From CAWUIO01 sp963922455 (lineage in GTDB: Bacteria > Bacteroidota > Bacteroidia > Cytophagales > Microscillaceae), in contig CAWUIO010000003.1 in NCBI GenBank assembly GCA_963922455.1, forward strand, positions 1 through 64,000: a DNA stretch of 64,000 nt, read 5' to 3'. Shown here in pieces: positions 18,509 to 27,740 of the stretch (positions are counted from its first letter, which is position 1; each line of letters starts with the position of its first letter). Under the pieces are notes generated by a model. The model did not search any database. It was not told the DNA's origin and saw only the letters and a program-made list of their open reading frames with translations. Both the position numbers and the translations under genes were made by a program.

Positions 18509-20299
18509 ATGAGTGTAGACGCAATTATTACCTTAAGTGTCATTGTAGGAGCCATCGTGTTCTTCGCCACCGAAATAATCTCTATTGATTTGGTGGCCAT
18601 CTTGATCATGGTGGTTTTAAGCCTTACCGGCGTGATCTCAGCCGAAGAGAGTATTTCTGGTTTTAGCAATAAAGCGACCATCACGGTGGCCTTTATGTTT
18701 ATATTAAGTGCTTCCTTACTCAAAACCGGCGCTTTACAAATCCTAGCGTATCGCCTTTCGGATTTGTTCAAACGTAATTTCTTGATGGGTATGGTCTTGA
18801 TGATGCTTCTGATTGCGCTCATTTCGGCTTTTATCAACAATACTCCGGTGGTGGCCGTGTTCATCCCCGTCGTTGTGCAAATTGCTTATTCCTCAGGCAT
18901 CCCAGCTTCTAAGATTTTGATCCCCCTCTCCTACGCTTCCATTTTGGGGGGGACGTGTACCTTAATTGGCACCTCCACCAATGTTCTGGTGAGTGGCATT
19001 ATTGAAAAAGCAGGCTTAGAACCTCTGTCTATGTTTGCCATGAGCCCCATGGGTTTGATCTTGTTGGGAGTTGGCATTGCCTATATGCTGCTGGTGGGCA
19101 TACGCTTACTTCCCGATCGTCAAAAACGCTCCATCGAGAATGATTTTGATCTGCACGACTACCTTTCAGAGATAGAAATTTTGCATAACAGTGGCTCCGT
19201 AGGTTCTAAAATTATGGATTCGGTGTGGGTCAAGGAGTTTGAAGTAGATATTATTGAAGTAAGACGAAACGGAAGCAAGTTTACCCTCCCTCCCGGCGAT
19301 TTTGTCTTACAAGCGGGCGATATCTTAAAGGTAAAATGCAACATGTTGAAGCTTAAAAACCTCAAAGATCGCGTTAAAGTCCTCCCCAAATCTTCTCTAA
19401 GGATTGGTGAAAATGACTTGCGGGAACGCAACTCCACCCTCACGGAGCTGGTTATTGTGAGTAATTCGGAATGGGAAAACAAAAGCTTAGGGGATCTCGA
19501 TTTCCGGCGCCGCTTCCGGGCCGTACCTTTGGCCATCAAACACCGGGAAGAAGTACTCAGTGGCAATCTCTACGATATCCCTTTGAAAGCCGGCGATGTC
19601 CTTCTGGTGGAGATGAAGACCCACTTTATCCGGGAGTTAAAAAAACGAGAGCGCAACCAGGGCAATCCCTTTGTAATCCTTTCTGAAGAACCCATTGTAG
19701 ATTTTGATCAAAAGAGCTTTACAGTGGTCATGTTAGTGATTTTTGCCGTGATCAGTTTGGCTTCTTTGCATATCGTGGATATTATGACGGGGGCTATTGC
19801 TGGGGTTTCTGCTTTAATCTTGATGCGGGTGATGACGATGCAAGAAGCCTATCAGTTTGTCAATTGGAAGATTGTCTTTCTCTTGGCCGGAACCTTAAGC
19901 TTAGGAACTGCCATGGTCAATTCTGGTTTAGACCAGATCATTGCCAATCAATTGGTGCACGGCTTAGGTCCTTGGGGGCCGGTTGCCATTCTTTCCGGAC
20001 TCTATCTGACCACTTCCGTGCTTACTGAAATCATGTCAAACAATGCTACGGCGGCCCTCTTAGCTCCCATTGCATTGGCGGCCGCCCAAAATCTAGGAGT
20101 GAGCCCAACTCCCTTCATTATGGCCGTAACATTTGCCGCATCGGCCAGCTTTATGACTCCCATTGGCTACCAAACCAATACCATGGTGTATAGTGCAGGG
20201 CAGTACCGGTTTCGTGATTTTTTACGGGTAGGTACCTTGCTCAATTTGGCCTTTTGGCTTTTGGCCACCCTATTTTTACCCTTGATTTATGGGTTTTAG
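18509..20299 (+). CDS. SLC13/DASS-family permease with two RCK-C (TrkA-C) domains
   Basis: A 596-residue membrane transporter. The N-terminal half (residues 1-205) has about six helices and the conserved NNTPVVAVFIPV and GGTCTLIGTSTNVLVSG motifs, which are the Na+/anion-binding SNT signature. Two soluble TrkA-C domains follow (about 215-300 and 305-390, each with a LQAGDILKV or LKAGDVLLV core). The C-terminal half (about 400-596) repeats the membrane fold with MSNNATAALLAPIA and GYQTNTMVY. Substrates in this family include sulphate, dicarboxylates and citrate; the sequence does not decide. It is bracketed by inverted repeat copies D and E. Confidence 0.9.
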   Translation: MSVDAIITLSVIVGAIVFFATEIISIDLVAILIMVVLSLTGVISAEESISGFSNKATITVAFMFILSASLLKTGALQILAYRLSDLFKRNFLMGMVLMMLLIALISAFINNTPVVAVFIPVVVQIAYSSGIPASKILIPLSYASILGGTCTLIGTSTNVLVSGIIEKAGLEPLSMFAMSPMGLILLGVGIAYMLLVGIRLLPDRQKRSIENDFDLHDYLSEIEILHNSGSVGSKIMDSVWVKEFEVDIIEVRRNGSKFTLPPGDFVLQAGDILKVKCNMLKLKNLKDRVKVLPKSSLRIGENDLRERNSTLTELVIVSNSEWENKSLGDLDFRRRFRAVPLAIKHREEVLSGNLYDIPLKAGDVLLVEMKTHFIRELKKRERNQGNPFVILSEEPIVDFDQKSFTVVMLVIFAVISLASLHIVDIMTGAIAGVSALILMRVMTMQEAYQFVNWKIVFLLAGTLSLGTAMVNSGLDQIIANQLVHGLGPWGPVAILSGLYLTTSVLTEIMSNNATAALLAPIALAAAQNLGVSPTPFIMAVTFAASASFMTPIGYQTNTMVYSAGQYRFRDFLRVGTLLNLAFWLLATLFLPLIYGF

Positions 20300-20342
20300 T
20301 GAAAACCACTCCGTTTTATCTTTCTGCTGGCTCTCCTCCTTT

Positions 20343-20473
20343 GGCTTAGGGATGGAACGGCATGTTTGAGCTCGTGTAGGCCTGGCGGGGAAAGGCAGCG
20401 AGTAGTGAGAGCCCGACCCGCGCGGCTACGTAAAGGAATTTTCACTGAGTATTTCTACGCGCGGGGAAGCCCC
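20343..20473 (+). repeat. Dispersed structured repeat, copy E
   Basis: Head GGCTTAGGGATGGAA, tail GAAGCCCC. The P4 stem is CCCGCGCG with CGCGCGGG (8 bp) and a 33-nt loop. The core is GAGTAGTGAGAGCCC, with a GAGA tetraloop closed by a G-T wobble. The head is 43 nt after the permease stop codon; the tail is 167 nt from the stop of the convergent gene at 20641-21645. Confidence 0.9.
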
Positions 20474-20640
20474 GAAAACCGGTTTTAGAAGCGGTTGAAT
20501 TTCACTTTAACTCCTGATTACCAAGCCTTTTGAAATTAAATTCCCGAAACATTTGTGTTAAGGCTTACAAAATATAAGCACGTGTACATCTATGCTTATC
20601 AAGTTTTGGGTTGTAAAATCGAGAGAGCGCTTAATTTTTT

Positions 20641-21645
20641 TTAAATAGTTTTTAGCAAGATTTCCTCTTGCACTCTATGCAAATAGGCCTGCTCCAGTTC
20701 ATAGAGTGTATCATTCATTTGGAATTGTCGGCCCACGTTCCAAAAGCTAGCCGCTTGATTGGGGGCATCTTGGGAGAAAAATGTATGGTAGATTTTCTGA
20801 AAGGCTTGGCCCGATTCATCCGGAAAATTACGGCTATTGAGGCTTAAAGCGGTGGTAAAGACTTTAAAGGCCTGCTCTTGTCTACTCGTTTCGGGTTCAT
20901 TCTGGATTTTATGCCAAAAATCTTCCCATAAAATACCTTGATGTAAGAGCCCTTGATACGTAAAAAAACCCGTACCCGTAGCCAGAGAATCGGCTTCCCA
21001 ATGCGGGTTAAATAAAATATCTTGAAAAAAGGGAGCTCCTTCTTCTCCGCTAAGAGCAAAGCCTAAAATAATTCCGGCATTACAATCGGTAGAACACATC
21101 GTTTGTCCACTTTCATAGAGTAGCTCAAGCACCTCGGCCTTCTCATCCAGTTTGCTCACCAAAGCTGGGGTAAACTCAGGAAATAAGTTTTTGCCATAGG
21201 TTTCCTCAATCTTTTTCCGTATTTGATCTTGAATGTCCCTACAGTCATAATGAAGTAGGCCTAATACCGCAGAGCGATTCAAATAGTGATCGGAAGCGGG
21301 ATCAAATGCGTGTTGCATGAGCAGAGGGCGCACTTCGGGGTATTGCCATTCTCCCAAGAGCTCGAGAATGGACGCGTATTCGTCTTCTTCGGAGTCTAGA
21401 TTTTGGAGATGGGTTTCAAAAATCTTTTGGGCATCTTTTGGGCTACACCATTTTTTGAGGGCAGGAAATAGGTAGCTTGATCTAAATCCAGGCGGGTGTT
21501 TTAAGAAATAGTCTAAGAGGGCTTGTCCATCCGATGAGCTGCCTCGTAAAACAATTGTCTGGATGTAGGCGGAAATAAGGCCCACATCTATCCGTTCAGG
21601 GTGCAATCGGAGGTAAGTAAGGAGTTGCTGGGTAATTTCTAGCAT
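20641..21645 (-). CDS. Hypothetical protein, mostly helical
   Basis: A 334-residue protein with no signal peptide, membrane segment or catalytic motif that I recognise. Repeated helix pairs rich in Leu, Asp and Pro (for example SILELLGEWQYPEVRPLL and SAVLGLLHYDCRDIQDQI) suggest a HEAT-like solenoid. It contains CSTDCNAG near residue 190. Its start codon directly abuts the T-rich tail of the intrinsic terminator that ends the tricorn gene, so its expression must come from read-through or an unusually placed start. An internal start further downstream is possible. Confidence 0.6.
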   Translation of the reverse strand: MLEITQQLLTYLRLHPERIDVGLISAYIQTIVLRGSSSDGQALLDYFLKHPPGFRSSYLFPALKKWCSPKDAQKIFETHLQNLDSEEDEYASILELLGEWQYPEVRPLLMQHAFDPASDHYLNRSAVLGLLHYDCRDIQDQIRKKIEETYGKNLFPEFTPALVSKLDEKAEVLELLYESGQTMCSTDCNAGIILGFALSGEEGAPFFQDILFNPHWEADSLATGTGFFTYQGLLHQGILWEDFWHKIQNEPETSRQEQAFKVFTTALSLNSRNFPDESGQAFQKIYHTFFSQDAPNQAASFWNVGRQFQMNDTLYELEQAYLHRVQEEILLKTI

Positions 21646-21674
21646 AAAAATAGGCCTGTCTTGAGACAGGCCTG
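21646..21674 (-). terminator. Intrinsic terminator of the tricorn-protease gene
   Basis: AGGCCTGTC (21652-21660) pairs perfectly with GACAGGCCT (21665-21673) around TTGA. Read on the minus strand, the stem is followed by TATTTTTATG, a T-rich tail. It lies 28 nt after the protease stop codon, and the tail runs directly into the start codon of the next gene. Confidence 0.8.
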
Positions 21675-21700
21675 TAAAATACGTTATTTTTAGAAAACTA

Positions 21701-24700
21701 TTACTTTTTGTTGAATGCTTTGGAGGTACGGTCTTCCAAAGCAGGAGCGGGCGTCATCCTCGGGGCATTATTTTCCAGTAATTTCATCACCTCTTGTACT
21801 ACCCGTTCCATCTGAGGATCCCGGCCTTTCACCAATACGTTCGGGTCGTCCCACACTTTGATATCGGGCTTAACTCCCTCTCCTTCCCAAAACCAATGGC
21901 CATCATTGTCGTATAAGCGGGCTCCGGGTACGGTAATCCCTCCGCCATCGATAAGTTGGTGGCCAGTGGCCGGTCCAACTAAGATCCCCAAGGTTCTTTC
22001 CCCTACGATGGGTCCGGCTTTTAGTTCTTGAAAAGCCCAAGGCAGGCCATCACCTCCCGAGCCGGCCCATCCATTGATGAGCATGCCCATAGGGCCAGTA
22101 TTGGCCTTGATGGGATGGGTATGGTCACGGCCGTGCCGCCAATGCAGGTTATAAACGACTGGGCGCTTCATTAACTCCAAAAAGCGATCGGCCAGTTGTC
22201 CACCCCCGTTAAAACGTTCATCAATGATGAAGCCTTTTTTATCTAATTGCCCGTAATACATGCGTACAAGTTCTCTTTGGCCTTGCCCTGCTGTATTTGA
22301 CATGTAGATGTAACCTAATTGTCCATTGGACAGCTTTTCTACCATTTTGCGATTGTTTTCAATCCATTCTAGATAGCGAAGGTAAGATTCTTGTCCAGGG
22401 CTCATACATTTCAAAACAACATCACGCGCGTCCGTTTTTTGGCCACTTGCACTTACGGTGAGGGTAACGGTCTTACCTGAGAGTCCATCAAAGGCGGCGT
22501 AGGGTTCTTTTTTCAGGTCTAGGGGAATACCGTTTACTGCGAGTACATAATCTCCGGCTTTGGCTTTCACGCCGGGGCGGTCTAAGGGCGACCGGGCTTC
22601 GGTATCCCAGAGAGCAGGTTTAACGATACGTTTGATTTTATAGCCTTGGGCATCCAGCTCCCAATCTACCCCAAGGTATCCACCGGGGCGATAGGGGGCA
22701 TTTTCTACATCGCCGCCAAAAGTGTAGGTATGTCCGGCACTTAACTCAGCAGCTAGGTTGGACTGTAGATAAGAAACATCCCATCGGGTACGGCAATCTT
22801 TTAAAAGGGCCCCGTATTGTTCCCGCATAGCATTCCAGTCTACTTGATGCATATTGGGATCGTAGAAGAAGTCCCGGTGGCGGCGCCAGGTATCTTGAAA
22901 AATCTGATTCCATTCTTCCCGGGGCACTAGTTCCATCACTAAGCCATCGGTAGGAACGGCCTCTTTGATCTTCTGAGCCGGGTTTGGTTGAATTACCCCA
23001 AATTTGCCCCCTTGCTGTACCAGAATAGACTTGCCATCGGCACTTAAAACGGCCCGGCGCACATTGGAGATAATTTTCTTCGATTCTCTTTTTTCAAAAT
23101 CGTAAAACATCAAACTTGCTTGTCTTTCTCCGGAGCCGGAGTTAGGAAAACGAAGGTAGGCCAATTTGCCTTTAAATGACATTATAGGGCCAATATTTCC
23201 CGGCTTGGGCGGTAAGACTACGATCCGGGATTCCATATCCTTGAAGTCGATATTTACGGCTTTGCTATCTTCTTTCTTTTCTTCTTTTTTCTCCTCTTCT
23301 TCCCCTTCTTTTTTCACCTCCACCTCATCGTTTTTTGGCTCTAATAAGTAGGGTACATCGGGTGTGAGGGCCATGGCAACAATCTGGGTAGAATTAGGGT
23401 AGACCCATGTGCCATCTCCCATATCGGAATACACCGAGGAATACACCCGATCACTTAGATAAAATAAATAATTCCCATCCTCGCTAAACGTAGGCCGGTA
23501 GTCCTGGAAGAACGCACTCGTAACCTGTTGGCTTTGTTTAGTCTGGGTATCGAAGATTTTGATGGCATCATTGGCATTTTCCTGACCTCGGGTATAGGCA
23601 ATCCATCGCGAATCGGGCGACCAGGATATGGGGTATCCAAATCGTCCTCCGTGGCCTTGGTTCCAGTAGGTATTGTCTACTTGGTTAACTTGCTTACCCG
23701 CAACCTCTACGTAATAGATCGTATTCGTTTCGTCGATAAAAGCAATTTTTTTGCTATCGGGCGACCAGTGCAGAGTATATCCAAAGCCTTTGCCTCTTTG
23801 GGTAAGTTGTTGCGCCTCTTCCATTCCATCGGAGGCTTGGACATAGATTTCATTTTCACCACTACGATCGCTCCAAAAAGCAATGTGTTTCCCATCGGGC
23901 GACCAAGCTGGTTGGCGGTCAAAAGCACCACTGGACTGGGTCATATTTTTGGTAAACCCTTCTTTGACCGGTACATTAAAGAGTTCGCCCCGGGCTTCAA
24001 ACACGATGCGTTTGGCTCCGGGGGAAGCCGTCATGCTATTGATTCGGCGACTTACATTGACCGATCGGGGCATCTCGGCGGAGAGGTCGCTGATAATTCG
24101 TACAGGCACTTCACTCAGTTCTTCAGAAGCTAGGTCCATGCGGTATACGGTTCCTCCTTTTTCGAATACCAGTTCTTTGGAGCCCGCGGCCATATAGGAG
24201 ATATCAAAATCGGCATATTGGGTGATCTGCTTGGTCTGCTTACTTTGGGTATCGTATGAATACAGGTTCAAACGAACATTAGGGCCTTGGTCAGAAACGA
24301 AGTAAATTTTATTTCCGGCCCAAGCAGGTTTGCCGTCATTGGCGGGGTTATCGGTAACTCGTTGAACCGTATTACTTTGCAAATCAAAAATGAGCACGTC
24401 GGAGCTCAAACCGCCCCGGTAGCGTTTGAAGGGATAGTTTTCCGTGATCTTGGTAATATAGGCCAGGGAATTACCATCGGGTGAAAAGCTGGCCAATTCG
24501 CCATAAGGCACCTTGAGCTTCTCCGGGAAACCTCCCTCTTTACTCACTAGAAATAATTCGCGGGTACTTCTTTGCCCCATTTCCCGACGGGAAGCAAATA
24601 AAACCCGCTTTCCATCCGGGTGCCAATCCAACACACGGTCAAAGCCGGTATGATAGGTCACGCGGGTGGGCACGCCGCCGCGGGTGGGGATCACATAGAC

Positions 24701-24961
24701 ATCTCCATTGCCATTATAACTGGCCGAGTAGGCGATGTATTGGCCATCGGGTGAAAAACGAGGCCAGGATTCCTCTCCGGGTGAGTTGGTGATTTGGGTA
24801 GCAGTCCCCCCACTTTTGGGCATTACCCAAATATCCCCTCCGTAAACGAAGGTAATTTGGGTATCTGAAATGTCCAGGTATCGGATTAAACGGGCATTAA
24901 TTTGGGCTGAGACGGGTAAAAACCATCCCAGGAATAGGCTTATGGTTATAATTTTTTTCAT
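21701..24961 (-). CDS. Tricorn-like protease, S41 family, secreted
   Basis: A 1086-residue exported serine protease. A signal peptide (residues 1-19) precedes a six- and seven-bladed propeller region made of PD40/WD40-like blades (about 20-590, with many SPDG repeats). A Lys/Glu-rich linker (about 553-577) and a C1 core domain follow, then a PDZ domain (about 760-850) and the S41 peptidase domain with AGSGGDGLPW, which carries the nucleophilic Ser near residue 975. The length matches tricorn-type proteins, which degrade oligopeptides. Export makes it probably periplasmic, unlike archaeal tricorn. It ends at a strong terminator; repeat copy F lies 78 nt upstream. Confidence 0.92.
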   Translation of the reverse strand: MKKIITISLFLGWFLPVSAQINARLIRYLDISDTQITFVYGGDIWVMPKSGGTATQITNSPGEESWPRFSPDGQYIAYSASYNGNGDVYVIPTRGGVPTRVTYHTGFDRVLDWHPDGKRVLFASRREMGQRSTRELFLVSKEGGFPEKLKVPYGELASFSPDGNSLAYITKITENYPFKRYRGGLSSDVLIFDLQSNTVQRVTDNPANDGKPAWAGNKIYFVSDQGPNVRLNLYSYDTQSKQTKQITQYADFDISYMAAGSKELVFEKGGTVYRMDLASEELSEVPVRIISDLSAEMPRSVNVSRRINSMTASPGAKRIVFEARGELFNVPVKEGFTKNMTQSSGAFDRQPAWSPDGKHIAFWSDRSGENEIYVQASDGMEEAQQLTQRGKGFGYTLHWSPDSKKIAFIDETNTIYYVEVAGKQVNQVDNTYWNQGHGGRFGYPISWSPDSRWIAYTRGQENANDAIKIFDTQTKQSQQVTSAFFQDYRPTFSEDGNYLFYLSDRVYSSVYSDMGDGTWVYPNSTQIVAMALTPDVPYLLEPKNDEVEVKKEGEEEEKKEEKKEDSKAVNIDFKDMESRIVVLPPKPGNIGPIMSFKGKLAYLRFPNSGSGERQASLMFYDFEKRESKKIISNVRRAVLSADGKSILVQQGGKFGVIQPNPAQKIKEAVPTDGLVMELVPREEWNQIFQDTWRRHRDFFYDPNMHQVDWNAMREQYGALLKDCRTRWDVSYLQSNLAAELSAGHTYTFGGDVENAPYRPGGYLGVDWELDAQGYKIKRIVKPALWDTEARSPLDRPGVKAKAGDYVLAVNGIPLDLKKEPYAAFDGLSGKTVTLTVSASGQKTDARDVVLKCMSPGQESYLRYLEWIENNRKMVEKLSNGQLGYIYMSNTAGQGQRELVRMYYGQLDKKGFIIDERFNGGGQLADRFLELMKRPVVYNLHWRHGRDHTHPIKANTGPMGMLINGWAGSGGDGLPWAFQELKAGPIVGERTLGILVGPATGHQLIDGGGITVPGARLYDNDGHWFWEGEGVKPDIKVWDDPNVLVKGRDPQMERVVQEVMKLLENNAPRMTPAPALEDRTSKAFNKK

Positions 24962-25039
24962 ATAAACATGGTTTGTGAATAGCTCGGGTTACAAACTAAG
25001 AAATTAATTGAGAGCAGACTAATTTTTAGAAAAGTTTTT

Positions 25040-25170
25040 GGGGCTTGCCCGCGCCAGAGGGAGGTTTGGGGGCTCATAGAAATAGGTGCCTGCGCGGGCC
25101 GGGCTTTCGCTACTCGCCGGCTCCCCGCTTGGCCATTTCGGGCTCAGACATGCCGCTCTATCCCTAAGCT
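25040..25170 (-). repeat. Dispersed structured repeat, copy F
   Basis: Read on the minus strand. Head AGCTTAGGGATAGAG, tail CAAGCCCC. The P4 stem is GCCCGCGC with GCGCGGGC (8 bp) and a 37-nt loop. The core is GAGTAGCGAAAGCCC. The head faces copy G 213 bp away. The tail lies 78 nt upstream of the tricorn-protease start codon, so it may be inside the promoter or leader. Bases 25171-25383 contain no recognisable gene. Confidence 0.9.
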
Positions 25171-25383
25171 GTTTCGTTGGGCAAATGAAATGAGGAAGTC
25201 AAGGAAACCTGGCAAATGAAGAGGGAACTACCCAATCAAAGGTACCCTCAGGTTGGGCGCTCTTTTTAACGTGAAATACCCATGAACATCTGGCTTGCGG
25301 GAGACGGGGGCTTAGCCCTCCAAACGGGAAGGCAAGGAGAATCTGCTGGCTAGTACCCACGTTTGATCTCAGATCTATTTTTC

Positions 25384-25515
25384 GGCTGAGGGATAGAGCG
25401 GCCTGTTTGAGCTCGTGGGGGCCTGCGGGGAAAGGCAGCGAGTAGCGAAAGCCCGACCCCGCCCAGCAACTTACTTGCTGTTAGTCAAGTGAGTAAACTG
25501 GGCGGGGGCAGCCCC
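25384..25515 (+). repeat. Dispersed structured repeat, copy G
   Basis: Head GGCTGAGGGATAGAG, tail GCAGCCCC. The P4 stem is CCCCGCCCAG with CTGGGCGGGG (10 bp). Within its 31-nt loop a further 9-bp helix, ACTTACTTG with CAAGTGAGT (one G-T wobble), extends the hairpin. The tail is 51 nt from the stop codon of the minus-strand gene at 25567-26004. Confidence 0.9.
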
Positions 25516-25566
25516 TACAAGGGTATGTAAAGCTAAGTAGGCGGTGCTCTTTTGCTTAAATGATAC

Positions 25567-26004
25567 TTAACGACGCATCCCTAATACGCCGGCGGCACAA
25601 AATTCTCGGGTATTGTCAAAAGAGAATTGCAAATAATAGATTCCGGTGCGTTTACAGGTAAAGGATACTGCGGGGTAAAACTTACCGTCCGCCCGGCTGG
25701 TGGCTATTTCTTTCTTGTTAGAATCAAAAATGGTGATAAAAATACCTTTGGCATCCGACTCTCGATTGGCCAGGGCAATCATATAGTTAGTCCCTTGACT
25801 AAAAATATAGGAGTATTTTTTTCCATTTTCTCCCGATACAGGATAGCTTTTTAGGTAGGTGTACCCACCTTGTTTGTTAAGCTCTCTTATCCCTTTATCG
25901 GTAAAAACTTGGCTATCACATTGTCCGAACATAAGTTCGGGCAATAAAAGAGCTGAGATTAATAAGCAAACTCTGATTAATTGAAACGGGAGACGTTTTA
26001 TCAT
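25567..26004 (-). CDS. Small secreted protein, unknown function
   Basis: A 145-residue protein with a signal peptide (about 1-27, ending FGQ). Four Cys (CDS near the new N-terminus, CKR, and CAAG near the C-terminus) could form disulphides. The region FYPAVSFTCKRTGIYYLQFSF resembles the beta-sandwich of bacterial pre-peptidase-type or emp24-like secreted domains, but I do not assign it. Its ATG overlaps the stop codon of the upstream gene (ATGA), so translation is coupled. It ends the long minus-strand block that begins with cheR. Confidence 0.7.
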   Translation of the reverse strand: MIKRLPFQLIRVCLLISALLLPELMFGQCDSQVFTDKGIRELNKQGGYTYLKSYPVSGENGKKYSYIFSQGTNYMIALANRESDAKGIFITIFDSNKKEIATSRADGKFYPAVSFTCKRTGIYYLQFSFDNTREFCAAGVLGMRR

Positions 26005-26879
26005 TCTACAATACTTTTACGGATATCAATAGAAGCTGTCAAAATTTGATCTAAGTCTTCTTGGTTGTATTTGATTCCATTGGCAGTCTTGCTTGCTTCA
26101 TTTCGGTAAACCACGACCTCTAATTTCCCCCATTTTTCGATGGTGAAGTTGTTGTTGGCCTTGATTTTTTCTTTGATTTTAATCTTTTTAAATAGCTCTT
26201 GTAGGTTGCTCATTTTTTCAACAAGCTTAGCCATCTCCTTTCCTTCGCTATATTGACTCAGGATAGGTAGTAATTGTTCTAAGATAATTTTTTGTTCGGC
26301 AATTTTATTGTCCAGGAGTTTATTGGGTTTGTCCCGGGCTACTTGGCAGGTTAAGTATAAGGTTTCGAGCCAGCCTCCGGTTAAGAGTAAGGCCGATAAC
26401 TCGGGGCGATCGTTCTCGATAAAGTGCCGGTTGATTTTCTCAAAGGAGCTGGAGGTTTCGGATAGCAAACCGTTTAGATCTTTGCTGAAGGCAAAACCGG
26501 TAATGGCTGTAAAATTGATTAATTGGTCAATTTTAAGCTCCGAAGACATGGCCAGGATGGTCTTCAGGTAGGCTGGAGGTATGGTATCGGGTGTATCATA
26601 GATATTGATGTAACCCAGGTCTGAGCTGTAAATGCCTAGATTTAAAGCTTTTTTGTAGTCGTCATTATACTTTTGGTAGTTATCGGGGGCGTTTATGATT
26701 TCAGAATTAAACTTAACCCCTGTTTTCTTAATAAGAGACGATATCTCATAGGGAGAAGGGATTGATTTGAACATACCGTTCAAAACTTCTTCTTTGTTGA
26801 TTTCCTGGGCTAGGAGCGTTGTGGCAGCCTGGCCCAGGAATATGCATAGACATATAAAGTTGAGGCGTATTTTGATCAT
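26001..26879 (-). CDS. Exported paralogue 3 of the triplicated 'LGIYSxDLGY' family
   Basis: A 292-residue protein with a signal peptide (about 1-24). It shares with the two upstream genes the motifs SPYEISSLIKKTGVKF, YKKALNLGIYSSDLGYINIY, LLTGGWLETLYLTCQVA and KIAEQKIILEQLLPIL, about 40% alike by eye. The mature part looks all-helical. I do not recognise a named family. It overlaps both neighbours by 4 nt (ATGA), so the cassette is translationally coupled. Confidence 0.75.
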   Translation of the reverse strand: MIKIRLNFICLCIFLGQAATTLLAQEINKEEVLNGMFKSIPSPYEISSLIKKTGVKFNSEIINAPDNYQKYNDDYKKALNLGIYSSDLGYINIYDTPDTIPPAYLKTILAMSSELKIDQLINFTAITGFAFSKDLNGLLSETSSSFEKINRHFIENDRPELSALLLTGGWLETLYLTCQVARDKPNKLLDNKIAEQKIILEQLLPILSQYSEGKEMAKLVEKMSNLQELFKKIKIKEKIKANNNFTIEKWGKLEVVVYRNEASKTANGIKYNQEDLDQILTASIDIRKSIVE

Positions 26880-27739
26880 TGAGTTTGAATGATAGCGTTT
26901 CTAATTTTTGCTACCAATCCAGAAATTTGGTTTATCTCTTGGGGAGAAATTATGATATCGGGAGAGGATTGTACATCTTCAACCACTACTATTTCCATTC
27001 CCCCAATAGTTTCGGCTTTGGTTTGCACGGTACCGGAAGTATTGAAGTTATATTTATCCAAAAGACTGGAGAGGCTTTCCAGGTCACGGACCAAAGAGCT
27101 GGTATTGGGATCTCTCTGGTACTTTTTCAGCACTGGAATCAATTGGTTCAGGATTAGTTTTTGCTGAATAATACGATCGGTTAGGTCGCGATTATCAGGA
27201 AGTCTTCGGGCGACTTGGCAGATAATATGAGCCGTCTCAATCCAACCACCGGTTAAGATCAAAGCCGCTAAATCTGTTTGATTTTGGGTTTGCAAGTGAC
27301 GGGCAATATTTTCAAACGTAATGGAGGTCTCTTCTAAAAGCTTGTTAAGGTTATCTCGGTTTACGGCGAGAGATAAAATTTTATTAAAATCAATAAACTC
27401 CCCAATATTCAAAGATTCGGCAGTTGACTTTACGGAATTAAGAAAAGCTAAGGCATCGCCCGGTTGTTCATTGATATTGGCATATCCTAAATCTGTACTA
27501 TAGATACCCAAGTTTAGTGCCCTTTTGTAGGGGCTTGTGTAAGCCGAGATATTACTAGGTTCATTTAATAATTGCTTGTCGTATTGGATACCTAATTCTT
27601 TAATAAGGGCTGGAATCTCCACTGGGGAAACAATCTCAATAATTGAATTAAGAATGGGGTCCTGGGCTTTTACAGAGGAGCTAGATCCCCAAGCAAGGAG
27701 ACAAAATGCCAATAGTATGCGTATGATTTTAATATTCAT
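26876..27739 (-). CDS. Exported paralogue 2 of the triplicated 'LGIYSxDLGY' family
   Basis: A 287-residue protein with a signal peptide (about 1-25, ending VKAQ). The motifs SPVEIPALIKELGIQYDK, YKRALNLGIYSTDLGYANI, ILTGGWIETAHIICQVARRLP and RIIQQKLILNQLIPVL align with the paralogues on both sides. It lacks the lipobox of the first paralogue, so it is probably soluble in the periplasm. It starts 1 nt after the upstream stop codon and overlaps the downstream gene by 4 nt. Confidence 0.75.
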   Translation of the reverse strand: MNIKIIRILLAFCLLAWGSSSSVKAQDPILNSIIEIVSPVEIPALIKELGIQYDKQLLNEPSNISAYTSPYKRALNLGIYSTDLGYANINEQPGDALAFLNSVKSTAESLNIGEFIDFNKILSLAVNRDNLNKLLEETSITFENIARHLQTQNQTDLAALILTGGWIETAHIICQVARRLPDNRDLTDRIIQQKLILNQLIPVLKKYQRDPNTSSLVRDLESLSSLLDKYNFNTSGTVQTKAETIGGMEIVVVEDVQSSPDIIISPQEINQISGLVAKIRNAIIQTQ

Positions 27740-27740
27740 G

